A stretch of DNA of 64,000 bases from Gallionella sp. GTDB taxonomy: Bacteria > Pseudomonadota > Gammaproteobacteria > Burkholderiales > Gallionellaceae. Below, in pieces: positions 11,786 through 22,237 of this stretch. The notes under the pieces are model-generated. The model did not search any database and had not been told where the DNA came from. It worked only from the letters and a program-made list of their open reading frames with translations. Numbering within the stretch: the stretch's first letter is position 1; each line of letters starts with the position of its first letter. The DNA lies in NCBI GenBank assembly GCA_028688275.1, contig JAQTYN010000008.1, positions 1 to 64,000 of the forward strand, in the 5' to 3' direction. The translations under genes were made by a program, and so were the position numbers.

Positions 11786-12003
11786 TGGCTAAAGAAGATG
11801 TTATTCAGATGCAGGGTGAGATTGAGGAGTCGTTGCCAAACGCGACATTCCGAATCAAGCTTGAAAACGGTCATGTTGTGTTAGGTCATATTTCTGGAAA
11901 AATGCGTATGCACTATATTCGCATTTTGCCTGGAGACAAAGTGACTGTAGAGTTAACACCATATGATTTAAGCAAGGCGCGTATTGTATTTCGCGCCAAA
12001 TAG
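11785..12003 (+). CDS. infA: Translation initiation factor IF-1
   Basis: [41 protein letters not shown]. Confidence 0.98.
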   Translation: MAKEDVIQMQGEIEESLPNATFRIKLENGHVVLGHISGKMRMHYIRILPGDKVTVELTPYDLSKARIVFRAK

Positions 12004-12088
12004 TAGCGTTGGGAGTGAAACTAGATTCATGAGGCATGAATTATGCCAAAATTAAAACTGGTATTGCTCCTCAATTTAGGAGAAGAAA

Positions 12089-12202
12089 ATGAGAGTTCAA
12101 GCATCTGTAAAGAAAATCTGTCGCAACTGTAAGATCGTTATTCGTAAACGCGTGGTGCGTGTGATTTGCACTGAACCACGCCATAAGCAACGTCAAGGTT
12201 AA
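12089..12202 (+). CDS. rpmJ: 50S ribosomal protein L36
   Basis: My translation [37 protein letters not shown]; below the ORF-track length cutoff. Confidence 0.97.
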   Translation: MRVQASVKKICRNCKIVIRKRVVRVICTEPRHKQRQG

Positions 12203-12260
12203 TTGAATAAAGTTGGCTTTGAGTGTTATAATTTTCGTTTTTCAAATATAGGGTAGCTGC

Positions 12261-12626
12261 ATGGCACGTATTGCAGGGGTCAACATCCCCAATCATCAAC
12301 ACGCCGTTATTGCTTTGACTGCAATTTACGGTATCGGGCGCACTCGTTCGCAAAGTATTTGCGCTGGAGCAAGCGTGAATCCCACCACCAAGATGAAAGA
12401 CCTGACTGACGCAGAAGTTGAAAAGCTGCGCGAAGAGGTTGCGAAGTTTACTGTGGAAGGTGATCTTCGTCGTGAAACGACGATGAACATCAAGCGTCTG
12501 ATGGATTTGGGTAGTTATCGTGGTCTCCGTCATCGTCGTGGCTTGCCATGTCGTGGTCAGCGTACACGCACCAATGCTCGTACCCGTAAGGGGCCGCGCA
12601 AGGCGATTGCGGGTGCTAAAAAGTAA
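12261..12626 (+). CDS. rpsM: 30S ribosomal protein S13
   Basis: [26 protein letters not shown]. Confidence 0.99.
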   Translation: MARIAGVNIPNHQHAVIALTAIYGIGRTRSQSICAGASVNPTTKMKDLTDAEVEKLREEVAKFTVEGDLRRETTMNIKRLMDLGSYRGLRHRRGLPCRGQRTRTNARTRKGPRKAIAGAKK

Positions 12627-12655
12627 TTTGCTATAACGCTTTAGAGGATTAGATT

Positions 12656-13045
12656 ATGGCTAAGCCAAGCACGAAAGTGCGTAAAAAAGTTAAAAAGAAC
12701 GTCGCTGAAGGTATTGCACACGTTCACGCTTCATTCAACAACACCATCGTTACGATCACAGATCGCCAAGGTAATGCTTTGGCTTGGTCGACAAGCGGCG
12801 CGATGGGTTTCAAAGGCTCACGTAAGAGCACGCCTTTTGCTGCGCAGGTTGCAGCTGAGGTTGTGGGTAAGTCTGCTGCTGAATGTGGTGTAAAAAATCT
12901 TGAAGTTCGCATCAAGGGACCTGGTCCTGGACGTGAGTCCGCTGTGCGTGCATTAAATGCTGCTGGTTTTAAAATCACTAGCATCTCTGATATTACCCCG
13001 GTTCCGCACAACGGTTGCCGTCCGCCTAAAAAGCGTCGTATTTAA
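12656..13045 (+). CDS. rpsK: 30S ribosomal protein S11
   Basis: [27 protein letters not shown]. Confidence 0.99.
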   Translation: MAKPSTKVRKKVKKNVAEGIAHVHASFNNTIVTITDRQGNALAWSTSGAMGFKGSRKSTPFAAQVAAEVVGKSAAECGVKNLEVRIKGPGPGRESAVRALNAAGFKITSISDITPVPHNGCRPPKKRRI

Positions 13046-13062
13046 TTTTTTGGGAGTCAATC

Positions 13063-13692
13063 TTGGCTAGAAATCTCGATCCAAAGTGCCGTCAGTGCCG
13101 TCGTGAAGGCGAAAAGCTGTTTCTGAAAGGCGAAAAGTGTTTCACCGATAAATGTTCTGTTGAACGTCGCGCTTATCCGCCTGGTCAACATGGACAAAAG
13201 AAAAACAATCGTTTGTCTGAGTACGGCACACAGTTGCGTGAAAAGCAAAAAGTGCGTCGTATCTACGGTGTATTGGAAAAACAATTCCGCTTGACTTACA
13301 AGCAAGCTGCAAGCCAACGTGGCATCACAGGTGAAAGCCTGTTGCAAATTTTGGAATCTCGTTTGGATAACGTTTCCTACCGTATGGGATTCGGCGCATC
13401 ACGTGCTGAAGCACGTCAGGTTGTGCGTCACAATTCCGTGCTGGTTAACGGTAAGCGTGTCAATATTCCTTCGTACCAAGTGCGTCCTGGTGATGTGATT
13501 GAAGTGGCTGAAAAATCCAAAGCACAATTGCGTATTAAAGCGGCTCTTGCAGCAGCTGAACAACGTGGTTTTCCAGAATGGTTGGAAATGGATACTAAGG
13601 CATTCAAAGGCACATTTAAAGCCAAGCCTCAACGTGCTGAATTACCTGCAACCATCAACGAGCATCTCGTGGTTGAGTTGTATTCCAAGTAA
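13063..13692 (+). CDS. rpsD: 30S ribosomal protein S4
   Basis: [19 protein letters not shown]. Confidence 0.98.
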   Translation: MARNLDPKCRQCRREGEKLFLKGEKCFTDKCSVERRAYPPGQHGQKKNNRLSEYGTQLREKQKVRRIYGVLEKQFRLTYKQAASQRGITGESLLQILESRLDNVSYRMGFGASRAEARQVVRHNSVLVNGKRVNIPSYQVRPGDVIEVAEKSKAQLRIKAALAAAEQRGFPEWLEMDTKAFKGTFKAKPQRAELPATINEHLVVELYSK

Positions 13693-13709
13693 TCCACGCG
13701 GAGTAGCTT

Positions 13710-14678
13710 ATGCCTAACAATGAATTTTTAAAGCCACGCATTATTGATGTGCAAAGAATTTCCGATACCAAAGCAAAAGTGGTGATGGAGCCCTTTGAAC
13801 GCGGCTATGGTCACACATTGGGCAACGCTTTGCGTCGTATTCTGTTGTCTTCGATGGCAGGTGCTGCACCAACTGAAGTAAAAATTGCAGGTGTTCTTCA
13901 TGAGTACGCTACGTTGGATGGCGTGCAAGAAGATGTCGTAGATTTGTTATTGAATCTTAAAGGCGTGGTGTTGCGTCTGCATAACATGCAAGAGCTTGTT
14001 TTGACTTTGAAAAAAGAAGGTCAAGGTGTGGTTACAGCAGCTGACATCAGCGGTCATGCCGATGTCGAAGTGGTTAATCCAGATCACGTGATTGCACATC
14101 TGACTGCAGGCGGTAAGCTGGACATGCAGATTAAAGTTGAGCAAGGTCGTGGTTATGTGTCAGCAATTTCACGTCAAATGCCAAACGAAACGCGTGCAGT
14201 TGGTCATATCGCATTGGACGCTTCTTTTAGCCCAGTCAATCGGGTGAGTTACGCAGTGGAAAGTGCGCGTGTTGAACAGCGTACTGACCTAGACAAGTTG
14301 GTGATGCAAATCGAAACCAATGGTGCGATTGATCCTGAACAAGCTATTCGCAATGCAGCGCGTATTTTGGTTGATCAGTTCTCGGTGTTTGCTGCGCTAG
14401 AAGGCACTGAGCCCGTGGTTGAAAAGGTACAAGCTCCTAAAGTTGACCCTATTCTGCTGCGTCCAGTGGATGACTTGGAATTAACTCCTCGTTCTTCTAA
14501 CTGCCTGAAGGCACAAAGTATTCACTATATTGGCGACTTGATTCAATACACCGAAAACGATTTGCTACGTACCCCGAACTTGGGTCGTAAGTCATTGAAT
14601 GAAATTAAACAGGTTCTTGCCGAACATAATTTGTCGTTGGGTATGAAGCTGGAAAACTGGCCTGTTCCCGTTGTATAA
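13710..14678 (+). CDS. rpoA: DNA-directed RNA polymerase subunit alpha
   Basis: [31 protein letters not shown]. Confidence 0.99.
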   Translation: MPNNEFLKPRIIDVQRISDTKAKVVMEPFERGYGHTLGNALRRILLSSMAGAAPTEVKIAGVLHEYATLDGVQEDVVDLLLNLKGVVLRLHNMQELVLTLKKEGQGVVTAADISGHADVEVVNPDHVIAHLTAGGKLDMQIKVEQGRGYVSAISRQMPNETRAVGHIALDASFSPVNRVSYAVESARVEQRTDLDKLVMQIETNGAIDPEQAIRNAARILVDQFSVFAALEGTEPVVEKVQAPKVDPILLRPVDDLELTPRSSNCLKAQSIHYIGDLIQYTENDLLRTPNLGRKSLNEIKQVLAEHNLSLGMKLENWPVPVV

Positions 14679-14721
14679 CGGATTACTCAACAAGCCATCA
14701 GAATAGTAAGAAAGGTAAATT

Positions 14722-15108
14722 ATGCGTCACCGTTCAGGTTTAAGAAAACTCAACCGTACCAGTAGCCATCGTCTGGCAATGTTTCGCAACATGACTGTTT
14801 CGTTGTTGCGTCACGAACTTATCAAGACAACTCTGCCAAAAGCGAAGGAACTGCGTCGTGTTGCAGAACCTATCCTGACACTGGGCAAAAACCCAAGTTT
14901 GGCAAATCGTCGTTTAGCGTTTGCGCGTTTGCGTGATCGTGAAATGGTGGTTAAGTTGTTTGACGAACTGGGTCCACGTTATGCAGCGCGTAATGGCGGC
15001 TATCTGCGCATCCTCAAGTGCGGTTTCCGTCAAGGCGACAATGCACCGATGGCGTTCATCGAATTGATGGATCGTCCAGCAGATGCAGAAGCGGTTGATG
15101 CAGAGTAA
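14722..15108 (+). CDS. rplQ: 50S ribosomal protein L17
   Basis: [24 protein letters not shown]. Confidence 0.98.
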   Translation: MRHRSGLRKLNRTSSHRLAMFRNMTVSLLRHELIKTTLPKAKELRRVAEPILTLGKNPSLANRRLAFARLRDREMVVKLFDELGPRYAARNGGYLRILKCGFRQGDNAPMAFIELMDRPADAEAVDAE

Positions 15109-15131
15109 GTTGTAATCAGTACGCAAGACCT

Positions 15132-15159
15132 AAAAAGCCAGATTATTCTGGCTTTTTTT
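15132..15159 (+). terminator. Rho-independent terminator of the alpha operon
   Basis: aaaaagccagattattctggctttttttg hairpin with U-tract. Confidence 0.85.
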
Positions 15160-15240
15160 GCGTCTATTGCTTGCATAAAGATACGTTTTTCCGTGTCGTT
15201 GCCAAGTAGAATAGCGACTTTCTTATCTCAGGAGTTCGTC

Positions 15241-16215
15241 ATGTCAAACTGGTTTGCCAATAATTCCCTTTCCGTCGGTCACACGCCGCTGGTACGTTTG
15301 AATCGTATTGCGGACGGCGCGCCTGCGACCATACTGGCGAAAATAGAAGGGCGGAATCCCGCGTATTCAGTGAAGTGCCGCATTGGTGTGGCGATGGTGG
15401 ATGATGCGCAGCGACGCGGTGTATTGGGCGAGGGCAAGCAAATTGTCGAACCCACCAGCGGCAACACGGGCATCGCGCTCGCTTTTGTTTGTGCGGCACG
15501 TGGCATCCCTTTAACCCTGACCATGCCTGAAACCATGAGCGTGGAACGTCGCAAGCTGTTGTTGGTATATGGTGCTAAGTTAGTCCTCACTGAGGGTGCA
15601 AAGGGCATGAGTGGTGCGATTGCGAAAGCCGAAGAAATTGCCGCATCCGATTCCAGCTACGTGTTATTGCAACAATTCAAGAATCCTGCCAATTCTGCGA
15701 TACACGAAGCCACCACGGGACCTGAGATCTGGCAGGACACAGACGGACAAGTTGATATTTTTGTGGCGGGCGTGGGGACGGGCGGCACGATTACAGGGGT
15801 CTCTCGCTATTTTAAGCATATCCAAGGTAAAGCCCTGACCACCGTTGCGGTGGAGCCTGCTGCCAGTCCTGTATTGACCCAATGCCGTGCAGGAGCCGCG
15901 CTTAAACCCGCGCCACACAAAATCCAAGGGATCGGTGCGGGTTTTGTGCCTGATGTGCTGGATTTGTCTTTGGTGGATGAAATTGCCCAAGTCAGCAACG
16001 AAGATGCCGTGTTATACGCCCGTCGCTTGGCGCAAGAAGAGGGCATCCTGTCAGGCATTTCCTGCGGCGCAGCGGTGGCAGCCGCCGTTCGTCAAGCACA
16101 ACGCCCCGAAAATGCAGGTAAAACCATCGTAGTGATCTTGCCTGACTCAGGCGAACGCTATCTTAGCTCCATATTGTTTGAAGGCTTGTTTGATGAAATG
16201 GGGTTGGCGGTATAG
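15241..16215 (+). CDS. cysK: Cysteine synthase A
   Basis: TPLVRLNRI...[11 protein letters not shown]...[11 protein letters not shown]...[14 protein letters not shown]; likely start ATG 15241. Confidence 0.9.
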   Translation: MSNWFANNSLSVGHTPLVRLNRIADGAPATILAKIEGRNPAYSVKCRIGVAMVDDAQRRGVLGEGKQIVEPTSGNTGIALAFVCAARGIPLTLTMPETMSVERRKLLLVYGAKLVLTEGAKGMSGAIAKAEEIAASDSSYVLLQQFKNPANSAIHEATTGPEIWQDTDGQVDIFVAGVGTGGTITGVSRYFKHIQGKALTTVAVEPAASPVLTQCRAGAALKPAPHKIQGIGAGFVPDVLDLSLVDEIAQVSNEDAVLYARRLAQEEGILSGISCGAAVAAAVRQAQRPENAGKTIVVILPDSGERYLSSILFEGLFDEMGLAV

Positions 16216-16556
16216 TTCACGTGATTGATACATTGTGGATTTTTGTGCCACGAGCCATCCAGCTATGAAGGCTGTTGCTGATTTTCTCGCTACATTTGCT
16301 ACTATCGCTTGGATGCGTGGACATTGGAGTGTTGGCTACCTACCCTTGATGGTTGATCTGTAGGAGCAAGCACGGCTGTTAAACATTATGCACCCCCCCC
16401 TTTGCATCCCGTTTCAGAGTTTGGCATTGGGTATCCGTATTTGAAAGTCTTTAAGGTGGATATTTGGTGCTAAAGCGGGCTGTGTTGCATACTAGAGCGG
16501 CATGACGTGTATGGTTTTGAGGGGGGACTTCAATTTTACGGTGTCATATCAATTCG

Positions 16557-19500
16557 CTACACCACCTCCACCCACTCCCCACCGCCAAAAATCAGCCCAC
16601 TGCGAACTTTTTTGTGGGGATACACACTTTGCATCGCGGCGCGGTATTCGTGCAATTGCAGGTGATAATGTGGGGCTTCATTGGGATTGCCTGATTTGTA
16701 ATCCAGCACCCAGATTTCATTTTCAAATTCCACCAGCCTATCCATGCGGCGCAATTCACCGTCGGCGTTGACATAAGCGACCTCGTTGCTGGCGGTTTGG
16801 TGTTGATTCGCATCGAAAAATTTCACTAAATGCGGGGCGGTGAGGATATAGTGTGCTTGTACCAATAAGTCCGAAAAGTGCGTTTCTGGAATCTGTAATT
16901 CGCCTTGTAAATCAGGGATCTCACCATGCGGTTCGGTGAGTTTTTCCAGCAAACCATGCAGCCAAATGCCGTAGCGTTGCGCATCGGTTTGATTCGGTTT
17001 GAGATTGCCTGTCGGCAAAGCTTGAGTTAGACGGCTGTCGAAATCAACGGGCATCGTAGGTGCGAATTGATTCGCACGATTGTCAACAGATTCATGCTGT
17101 GCGAATGGATTTTCACCCACGTTCTCCACCGCTTCGCTCACCCGCTGATACCAACTGTTTTCCATCAATTTGCCATTGCCGCTGACCAATAAAATTTGTT
17201 TGGCGCGTGTCATGGCGACGTAGAGCAAATTGAGATTTTCGCGTTCGGCAAGTTTTTCTTCGGTGGCGAAAAACGGCGCACGCGCCGCACCATGACTGGC
17301 TTTGTCGGTGTAAAGCGAAAAATGCGTGGGGCGGTCTGAATCGGTTTGCCAATCGACCAACACGTCAAATCCTCGGTCTGCGGGCGGTTTGATATTGCTG
17401 TCCAACAGCCACACGATGGGGGCTTCCAAGCCTTTGGATTCGTGTACGGTGTAGATGCGCAGCGCGTTGCCCGCATGACTCAGCGTGCCTTCGTTGGGCG
17501 ATTCGTTGTCGTCGGCTTGGCGCAGTTCCGCCAGAGCGCGCAAAAAGCCCGACAAACTGGGATAACGTCCCGCGTCGATGTCCAGCGCGATTTCGATAAA
17601 CGCCTGCAAATTCGCCAACACCGTGGCGCGCAGCGCATTGTCACTGGCAGCGGCATAACGCGCTTGGGCATCGCCTTGAAAATAGATCTTGTCCAATAAA
17701 TCATGCACGGGCAATTTTTCCGCCCAGTTTAACCAGTCCGCCAACAGCCCATGCGCCCGTTGCAAATTCGGCGCGGCGTTGCCCGACTCAACCCAAAATT
17801 GCAGTTTTTTCCACCATGTTTTGACTTCGGGGACGGCTTCCACCGCCATTAAATCGTCATCGGTACAGCCAAAAATCGGCGAGCGCAGCGTGTGCGCCAG
17901 CGGCAAATCCGCGAATGGAGTCATCAAAAACGTCAGCAAAGCCTGAATATCCAGGGCTTCCAGTGTGTCCAACAGCCCGCCTCGACGCGAAGTCAGGTGT
18001 GGAATATGACGGTCGCGCAGTGCGGCTTCGTAGATTTTTAAATGGGTGCGGCGGCGGACCAGCACCATAATGTCCCCAAATTCAGCGGGGCGGGTTCTGC
18101 CTTCGTCGTTGATTTGCCACTGCCCAACGATTTCTAAAATTTTGTCCGCCAACTGCGCCGCTTCGCCCTCGCGTGCGCCCGCTGCCGCAGCGGGAAAGGC
18201 TTCCAATAAGGGATTGCGCAACTCGCCCGTCAGCACGACCTCTGGCGAATCTTCAGCTTCGGCTAACGGCAACACCTCCACCCAACCCGCCAAGTTTTGC
18301 TGCGCAGATTCGTGGGTTTCAAAACCTTCATATTGCGCTTCGCCCTCCCCCCGTTGCGCCAACGGCAAAAACACGCCGTTGACCGCCGCCAAAATCGCAG
18401 GCGCATTGCGGCGTGTGGTGTTTTGCGACAAACAAATCGCGCCCGATTTTCGTAATTGCTCACGCACCACGCCAAACAAACGCGCATCGGCGCGGCGGAA
18501 TCGGTAAATCGACTGCTTGGGATCGCCCACCACAAACACCGTCGGCAAGCTGCCCACCGCTTTTGAAGCATCAAACCACGCTTGCAAAATCTGCCATTGC
18601 AACGGATTGGTATCCTGAAATTCGTCCAATAAAACATGGCGATAGCGGCTGTCCAACTTGTATTGCAAATACTCGGCGTGATCGCTATTCACCAACAATT
18701 GCCGCACTCGCCATTCCAAATCGGTAAAGTCCAACGCGGGACTCTTCAACTGTTGATAGCAATCCAACAATGCCGCACCACAGCGCAACCCCGCCGCGTT
18801 GAGCTGCTCTATCTTTTGCGCAGTCCGTTGTTCATCCACCGCCAACAATGCCGAAACCAACGCCTCGCCCGCTGCCAGAAATGCGTCAGCATCCTGTCCT
18901 TTATTGGCTTTGAGCGAACGCGGTTTGCCTTGTTGGGTAAAACACTCCGTCCACAACGCGGCAAAATCTTGCGCTTCCAAGGCAGTCAACAAACTGTCCG
19001 ACTTGGTTTTTTGCGCGGCACTGGCGTTTAATACCCCCGCAAAGCTGCGCACTAACTCAGATAGCCCCGTTCGTGCTGAGCTGGTCGAAGCACCTTGCCC
19101 TTCGCCTTCTGTCCTGAGCGAAGTCGAAGGATCAGGGTGGGAGAATGCTGCTGCGACAGGATCGCCCGTCATCACATTCAATTCGGCCCGCAATTGCGCC
19201 ATGGCAAATGCCACAGGATCGGCTTGTCCCGCCGTAAACGCCCACCATTCGCTGCATTTCGCGGCAAAAGTTGCCAACAAACCTTGCGTGTTGCTCAAAC
19301 CCAATTCTTTAAATAAGTACAACATCGCTTGCGCTGTTTCGCCATCGGGATCTTTTTGCAAATTATCCAAAAATAGCTGCATTGCTTCTTGGCGCAACGC
19401 CCCTGTTTGCTCCAGCAATTGCACCCCGCCCGCCCCCGCATTTAACGGCGCACGTTTCAGAATCTGCATAAACCAGCCGTGAAAGGTGTTGATGGTCAAC

Positions 19501-19829
19501 GGCGGCTGCGCCAACAAAAACGCTTGATACAAACGGCGCGCACGCGGCAACATCACGTCCAACTCCTGCGGCGCGATCGCCCGTTGCAACAAAAATTCGC
19601 GGCAATACGCATCGTCCTTGGTCGCCAACTCATACAACCAATCCCGCAACCGCCCCTGCATTTCCTGCGCCGCCTTGCGGGTAAAGGTAATCGCCAAAAT
19701 CTCACTCGGTGGCACCCCCTCCAACAACAGCCGCACAATGCGCGACACCAACAGCCAAGTCTTCCCGCTGCCCGCACAGGCCTCGACAACGACGGAGTTT
19801 TTAGGATTTAACGCGCGGGGGTAGTCCAT
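16557..19829 (-). CDS. UvrD/RecB-like helicase-nuclease (AddA-like); contains two in-frame repeat-derived insertions
   Basis: Walker A ACAGSGKTWLL, AITFTRKAAQEM, VVGDPKQSIYRFRRAD, YVAMTRAKQILLVSG, C-terminal LDYKSG nuclease motif. Likely start MDYPRALN at 19829 (ORF track extends to 19901). Confidence 0.88.
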   Translation of the reverse strand: MDYPRALNPKNSVVVEACAGSGKTWLLVSRIVRLLLEGVPPSEILAITFTRKAAQEMQGRLRDWLYELATKDDAYCREFLLQRAIAPQELDVMLPRARRLYQAFLLAQPPLTINTFHGWFMQILKRAPLNAGAGGVQLLEQTGALRQEAMQLFLDNLQKDPDGETAQAMLYLFKELGLSNTQGLLATFAAKCSEWWAFTAGQADPVAFAMAQLRAELNVMTGDPVAAAFSHPDPSTSLRTEGEGQGASTSSARTGLSELVRSFAGVLNASAAQKTKSDSLLTALEAQDFAALWTECFTQQGKPRSLKANKGQDADAFLAAGEALVSALLAVDEQRTAQKIEQLNAAGLRCGAALLDCYQQLKSPALDFTDLEWRVRQLLVNSDHAEYLQYKLDSRYRHVLLDEFQDTNPLQWQILQAWFDASKAVGSLPTVFVVGDPKQSIYRFRRADARLFGVVREQLRKSGAICLSQNTTRRNAPAILAAVNGVFLPLAQRGEGEAQYEGFETHESAQQNLAGWVEVLPLAEAEDSPEVVLTGELRNPLLEAFPAAAAGAREGEAAQLADKILEIVGQWQINDEGRTRPAEFGDIMVLVRRRTHLKIYEAALRDRHIPHLTSRRGGLLDTLEALDIQALLTFLMTPFADLPLAHTLRSPIFGCTDDDLMAVEAVPEVKTWWKKLQFWVESGNAAPNLQRAHGLLADWLNWAEKLPVHDLLDKIYFQGDAQARYAAASDNALRATVLANLQAFIEIALDIDAGRYPSLSGFLRALAELRQADDNESPNEGTLSHAGNALRIYTVHESKGLEAPIVWLLDSNIKPPADRGFDVLVDWQTDSDRPTHFSLYTDKASHGAARAPFFATEEKLAERENLNLLYVAMTRAKQILLVSGNGKLMENSWYQRVSEAVENVGENPFAQHESVDNRANQFAPTMPVDFDSRLTQALPTGNLKPNQTDAQRYGIWLHGLLEKLTEPHGEIPDLQGELQIPETHFSDLLVQAHYILTAPHLVKFFDANQHQTASNEVAYVNADGELRRMDRLVEFENEIWVLDYKSGNPNEAPHYHLQLHEYRAAMQSVYPHKKVRSGLIFGGGEWVEVV
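17060..17077. repeat. GTGCGAATTGATTCGCAC palindrome inside the addA-like CDS
   Basis: Same palindrome family as 1032-1049; encodes ...VDNRANQFAPTM... in frame. Confidence 0.75.
19064..19135. repeat. Repeat CCGTTCGTGCTGAGCTGGTCGAAGCAC...GTCCTGAGCGAAGTCGAAGGA inside the addA-like CDS
   Basis: Encodes DPSTSLRTEGEGQGASTSSARTGLSELV in frame; the nucleotide sequence resembles a widespread intergenic repeat of the 'CTGAGCGAAGTCGAAGG' type. Confidence 0.7.
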
Positions 19830-19868
19830 GATTGAGTGAGAAGGGGAAAGAGTGAAGGGAGAAGGGTT

Positions 19869-19932
19869 GTAGCCCGTATGCAATACGGGATTGATTTGCA
19901 AGATCGAACGTCCCGTATTGCATACGGGCTAC
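19869..19932. repeat. Perfect 22-bp inverted repeat GTAGCCCGTATGCAATACGGGA...TCCCGTATTGCATACGGGCTAC upstream of the addA-like gene
   Basis: Arms 19869-19890 and 19911-19932, 20-bp spacer. Confidence 0.85.
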
Positions 19933-20055
19933 GATTGTGTCGGGGAATGCTTTGTATTGGTGTAGATGTTTTAGGGTTTCTGTGCGGGGCATGGTGCGTT
20001 TTGGGGGCTATTCAAAAACCATAGGGAGACTAATCGTATTTTTCTGATATTTAGT

Positions 20056-21396
20056 CTACGTATCCCGCTGAAGTTGATATAAAGCGTTAATGATAGAATC
20101 GTCGTGACATTCACTTGGCTGGATATTGGTAACAAATGTGTTGCCAAGATTGAGGATTAGTGTGGCAACTTGTAGTCCAAGATTTGGATCTTTGACAGAA
20201 CGAATCATCCATGAACATGTATCCATTGCAGCAAATCGGTGCATATAATGTGCCCCTAAAATGGCAAGTTCAAGAGCTTTGATTTTTTCGCGAATCGGTA
20301 CGTTTTCACCAAAAAAAATTGCACTCATATTTGTAGCAATGGTTTCGGCGTAACTAAACCCGTAGTTTTGGCTCTCAACAAGTTTTTTATATGATTCTAA
20401 AAATCTGAAAAGATTATTGATGACAGGAGGTAGGTAGATTATTTCGAAAAATGTGGCGGATATTTCGCGGCAAATATCCACCTGTTGCTCCTCGTTTAAT
20501 AACGCCACTTGCTCTACAAACCTATTGATTTCCTCTACACGACACTCTTGACCCTGCTCAATTCTGCTATTTATCGAGAGCAGTAATTGCCTAACTTGCC
20601 CAATCAATCCCCTTGAACGCCCTAAAATTATGTCGTATGCAGTGACAATCGACAATCTCAATTCTACAAGTGACTGATAACGATTTTCTTTTGCTAAAGC
20701 ACAGCAATGTTCGACTATGTGAAACAAAGGGGGAGAAACGCCGTCCGAAAGTAAATACAAGGGATCACGTTGAGTCAAGAGTACATAAATTGTCTTGCCA
20801 AGCATGAATACATCCCCTGCTGCATCGGCAAATTTAAAGCCTCCATTCAGAAACTCAGGGGGAATGTATCCATGTGTCCCCCAGTACATGGCGGTACGGG
20901 TAAATGCAGTATCTGAGCCGATCTCCGTGGTCAATCCAAAGTCAGATACAACGATTTGATCTCCATCAACAAGGAAATTCTGAGGTTTAATATCTCTATG
21001 GAATATATTTCGAGAATGAAGCTCTTGGACGCAGTCAATCATTTGCAAAAAAACACTCTCCTGCATAGCAAAAGAAGACGGCAACTGCCCAACATAACGT
21101 AGCAAATCACCATTGGTGTAATACCTCATGGTGAAATATGGTGGACTGTACTCCAAGTTTTGATCGAGAACTTGGACAACCTTTGGATTGTTAGCAAGTG
21201 ATGCAAGTAAACGTACCTCTCGCTTAAACCTTTTCAAGTTCTCTTCTTCTACGTCTTTGCAATACTTGAGAACTAGCCGATACGGGATAAAACTCAAATG
21301 AGGTCTAACGTATAGAACTGTACCCATTCCCCCAGAATTGCTACATATACCTTCAACAAGATATTTTCCATCAATTACATCGCCTTCATTGAACAT
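20056..21396 (-). CDS. Eukaryote-like Ser/Thr protein kinase
   Basis: HRDIKPQNFLVDGDQIVVSDFGL (HRD and DFG motifs), GYIPPEF; kinase domain plus about 190-aa alpha-helical C-terminus. Confidence 0.85.
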   Translation of the reverse strand: MFNEGDVIDGKYLVEGICSNSGGMGTVLYVRPHLSFIPYRLVLKYCKDVEEENLKRFKREVRLLASLANNPKVVQVLDQNLEYSPPYFTMRYYTNGDLLRYVGQLPSSFAMQESVFLQMIDCVQELHSRNIFHRDIKPQNFLVDGDQIVVSDFGLTTEIGSDTAFTRTAMYWGTHGYIPPEFLNGGFKFADAAGDVFMLGKTIYVLLTQRDPLYLLSDGVSPPLFHIVEHCCALAKENRYQSLVELRLSIVTAYDIILGRSRGLIGQVRQLLLSINSRIEQGQECRVEEINRFVEQVALLNEEQQVDICREISATFFEIIYLPPVINNLFRFLESYKKLVESQNYGFSYAETIATNMSAIFFGENVPIREKIKALELAILGAHYMHRFAAMDTCSWMIRSVKDPNLGLQVATLILNLGNTFVTNIQPSECHDDSIINALYQLQRDT

Positions 21397-21439
21397 GTTT
21401 ATCCTAACTTATGTAAACCGACCAAGCTAAAGAGCCCGC

Positions 21440-21521
21440 GTAGGGCGCAATCGTTATTACGCAGTATGTTGTGCATTTAATCAACAGGTTGTGCAATGCG
21501 TTTCGCTTGTTGCACCCTACC
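21440..21521. repeat. Full copy of GTAGGGCGCAAT MITE-like element
   Basis: gtagggcgcaatcgttattacgc...gcgtttcgcttgttgcaccctac; counterpart at 59021-59101 in opposite orientation. Confidence 0.7.
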
Positions 21522-21537
21522 ACAACTCACTAAACCC

Positions 21538-21555
21538 GTGCGGATAAATCCGCAC
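21538..21555. repeat. GTGCGGATAAATCCGCAC palindrome 5 nt after the antitoxin stop codon
   Basis: Perfect-arm palindrome; also at 61095-61112 and 63642-63659. Confidence 0.75.
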
Positions 21556-21560
21556 CCACA

Positions 21561-21872
21561 TCAAATCATCGCCAAGCGTTCAACGGTATCGGGATAGCGT
21601 TCGACCAAGCGAATTAAGGTTGCAGCTTGAGCGTTGGGGCGGGCGCGACCTTGTTCCCAGTTTTCTAAGGTGCGTTCGTTGGTGCGCAGGTAGCGGGCGA
21701 ATACGTTGCGGGAAAGATTGAGTTTTTCGCGTAAGTTCAGCAATTCGTCGGGGGTGATTTGTGGCGTGGGCTTTTTTTCAACGAGGTGTTCACGCAAGGT
21801 GATTTTGCCCGTGCGAGCCGCTTCTAGTGCGGTAAAACCTTCCTGTAATTCATCAAATAAGTTGCGTTTCAT
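21561..21872 (-). CDS. HTH-type antitoxin-like regulator, copy 1
   Basis: ITPDELLNLREKLNLSRNVFARYLRTNERTLENWEQGRARPNAQA; nearly identical to 22510-22857. Confidence 0.8.
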   Translation of the reverse strand: MKRNLFDELQEGFTALEAARTGKITLREHLVEKKPTPQITPDELLNLREKLNLSRNVFARYLRTNERTLENWEQGRARPNAQAATLIRLVERYPDTVERLAMI

Positions 21873-21952
21873 TTGGGTCTCCTTGCGGCCAGTCCGTTTT
21901 CAGCATTTATTTCAATAGGTTGCGTTTGGCGGGCGAAGTGCCTTTGGTATCT

Positions 21953-22237
21953 TCACCCCCTCGCCACCAAGGGAAACTTTTCTGGACAGCGAATCGACTC
22001 AACATCGAGGTCTATATCCAACGCTTCCCAGTACAGGTGATGTGGGCGGGGGCGTTGGACTTGGAAAATTTGTTCGACTGAGGCGCGTTGAAACCACGGA
22101 AATGCGGTGAATGGCACGAATAACTCTTCGGCTTCGTCCAGCAATAACCAAAATCCGTGTTTGGAAATGCCTTGTATTTCAACGGGGGAAGTGGGTGTGC
22201 CAAGCATGGCGTATCTCCTCTTGATGCGATTGAACAA
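21953..22237 (-). CDS. DUF2442-like protein
   Basis: VEIQGISKHGFWLLLDEAEELFVPFTAFPWFQRASVEQIFQV...LYWEALDIDLDVESI. Confidence 0.75.
   Translation of the reverse strand: MFNRIKRRYAMLGTPTSPVEIQGISKHGFWLLLDEAEELFVPFTAFPWFQRASVEQIFQVQRPRPHHLYWEALDIDLDVESIRCPEKFPLVARG

Noticed and set aside
16391-16400. Run of 8 C as a phase-variation tract
   Set aside because: It lies in an intergenic region about 160 bp from either gene, with no promoter spacing or coding frame it would switch.
18799-19482. 227-aa plus-strand ORF opposite the addA-like gene
   Set aside because: Antisense to a clear helicase CDS; no recognisable motif.
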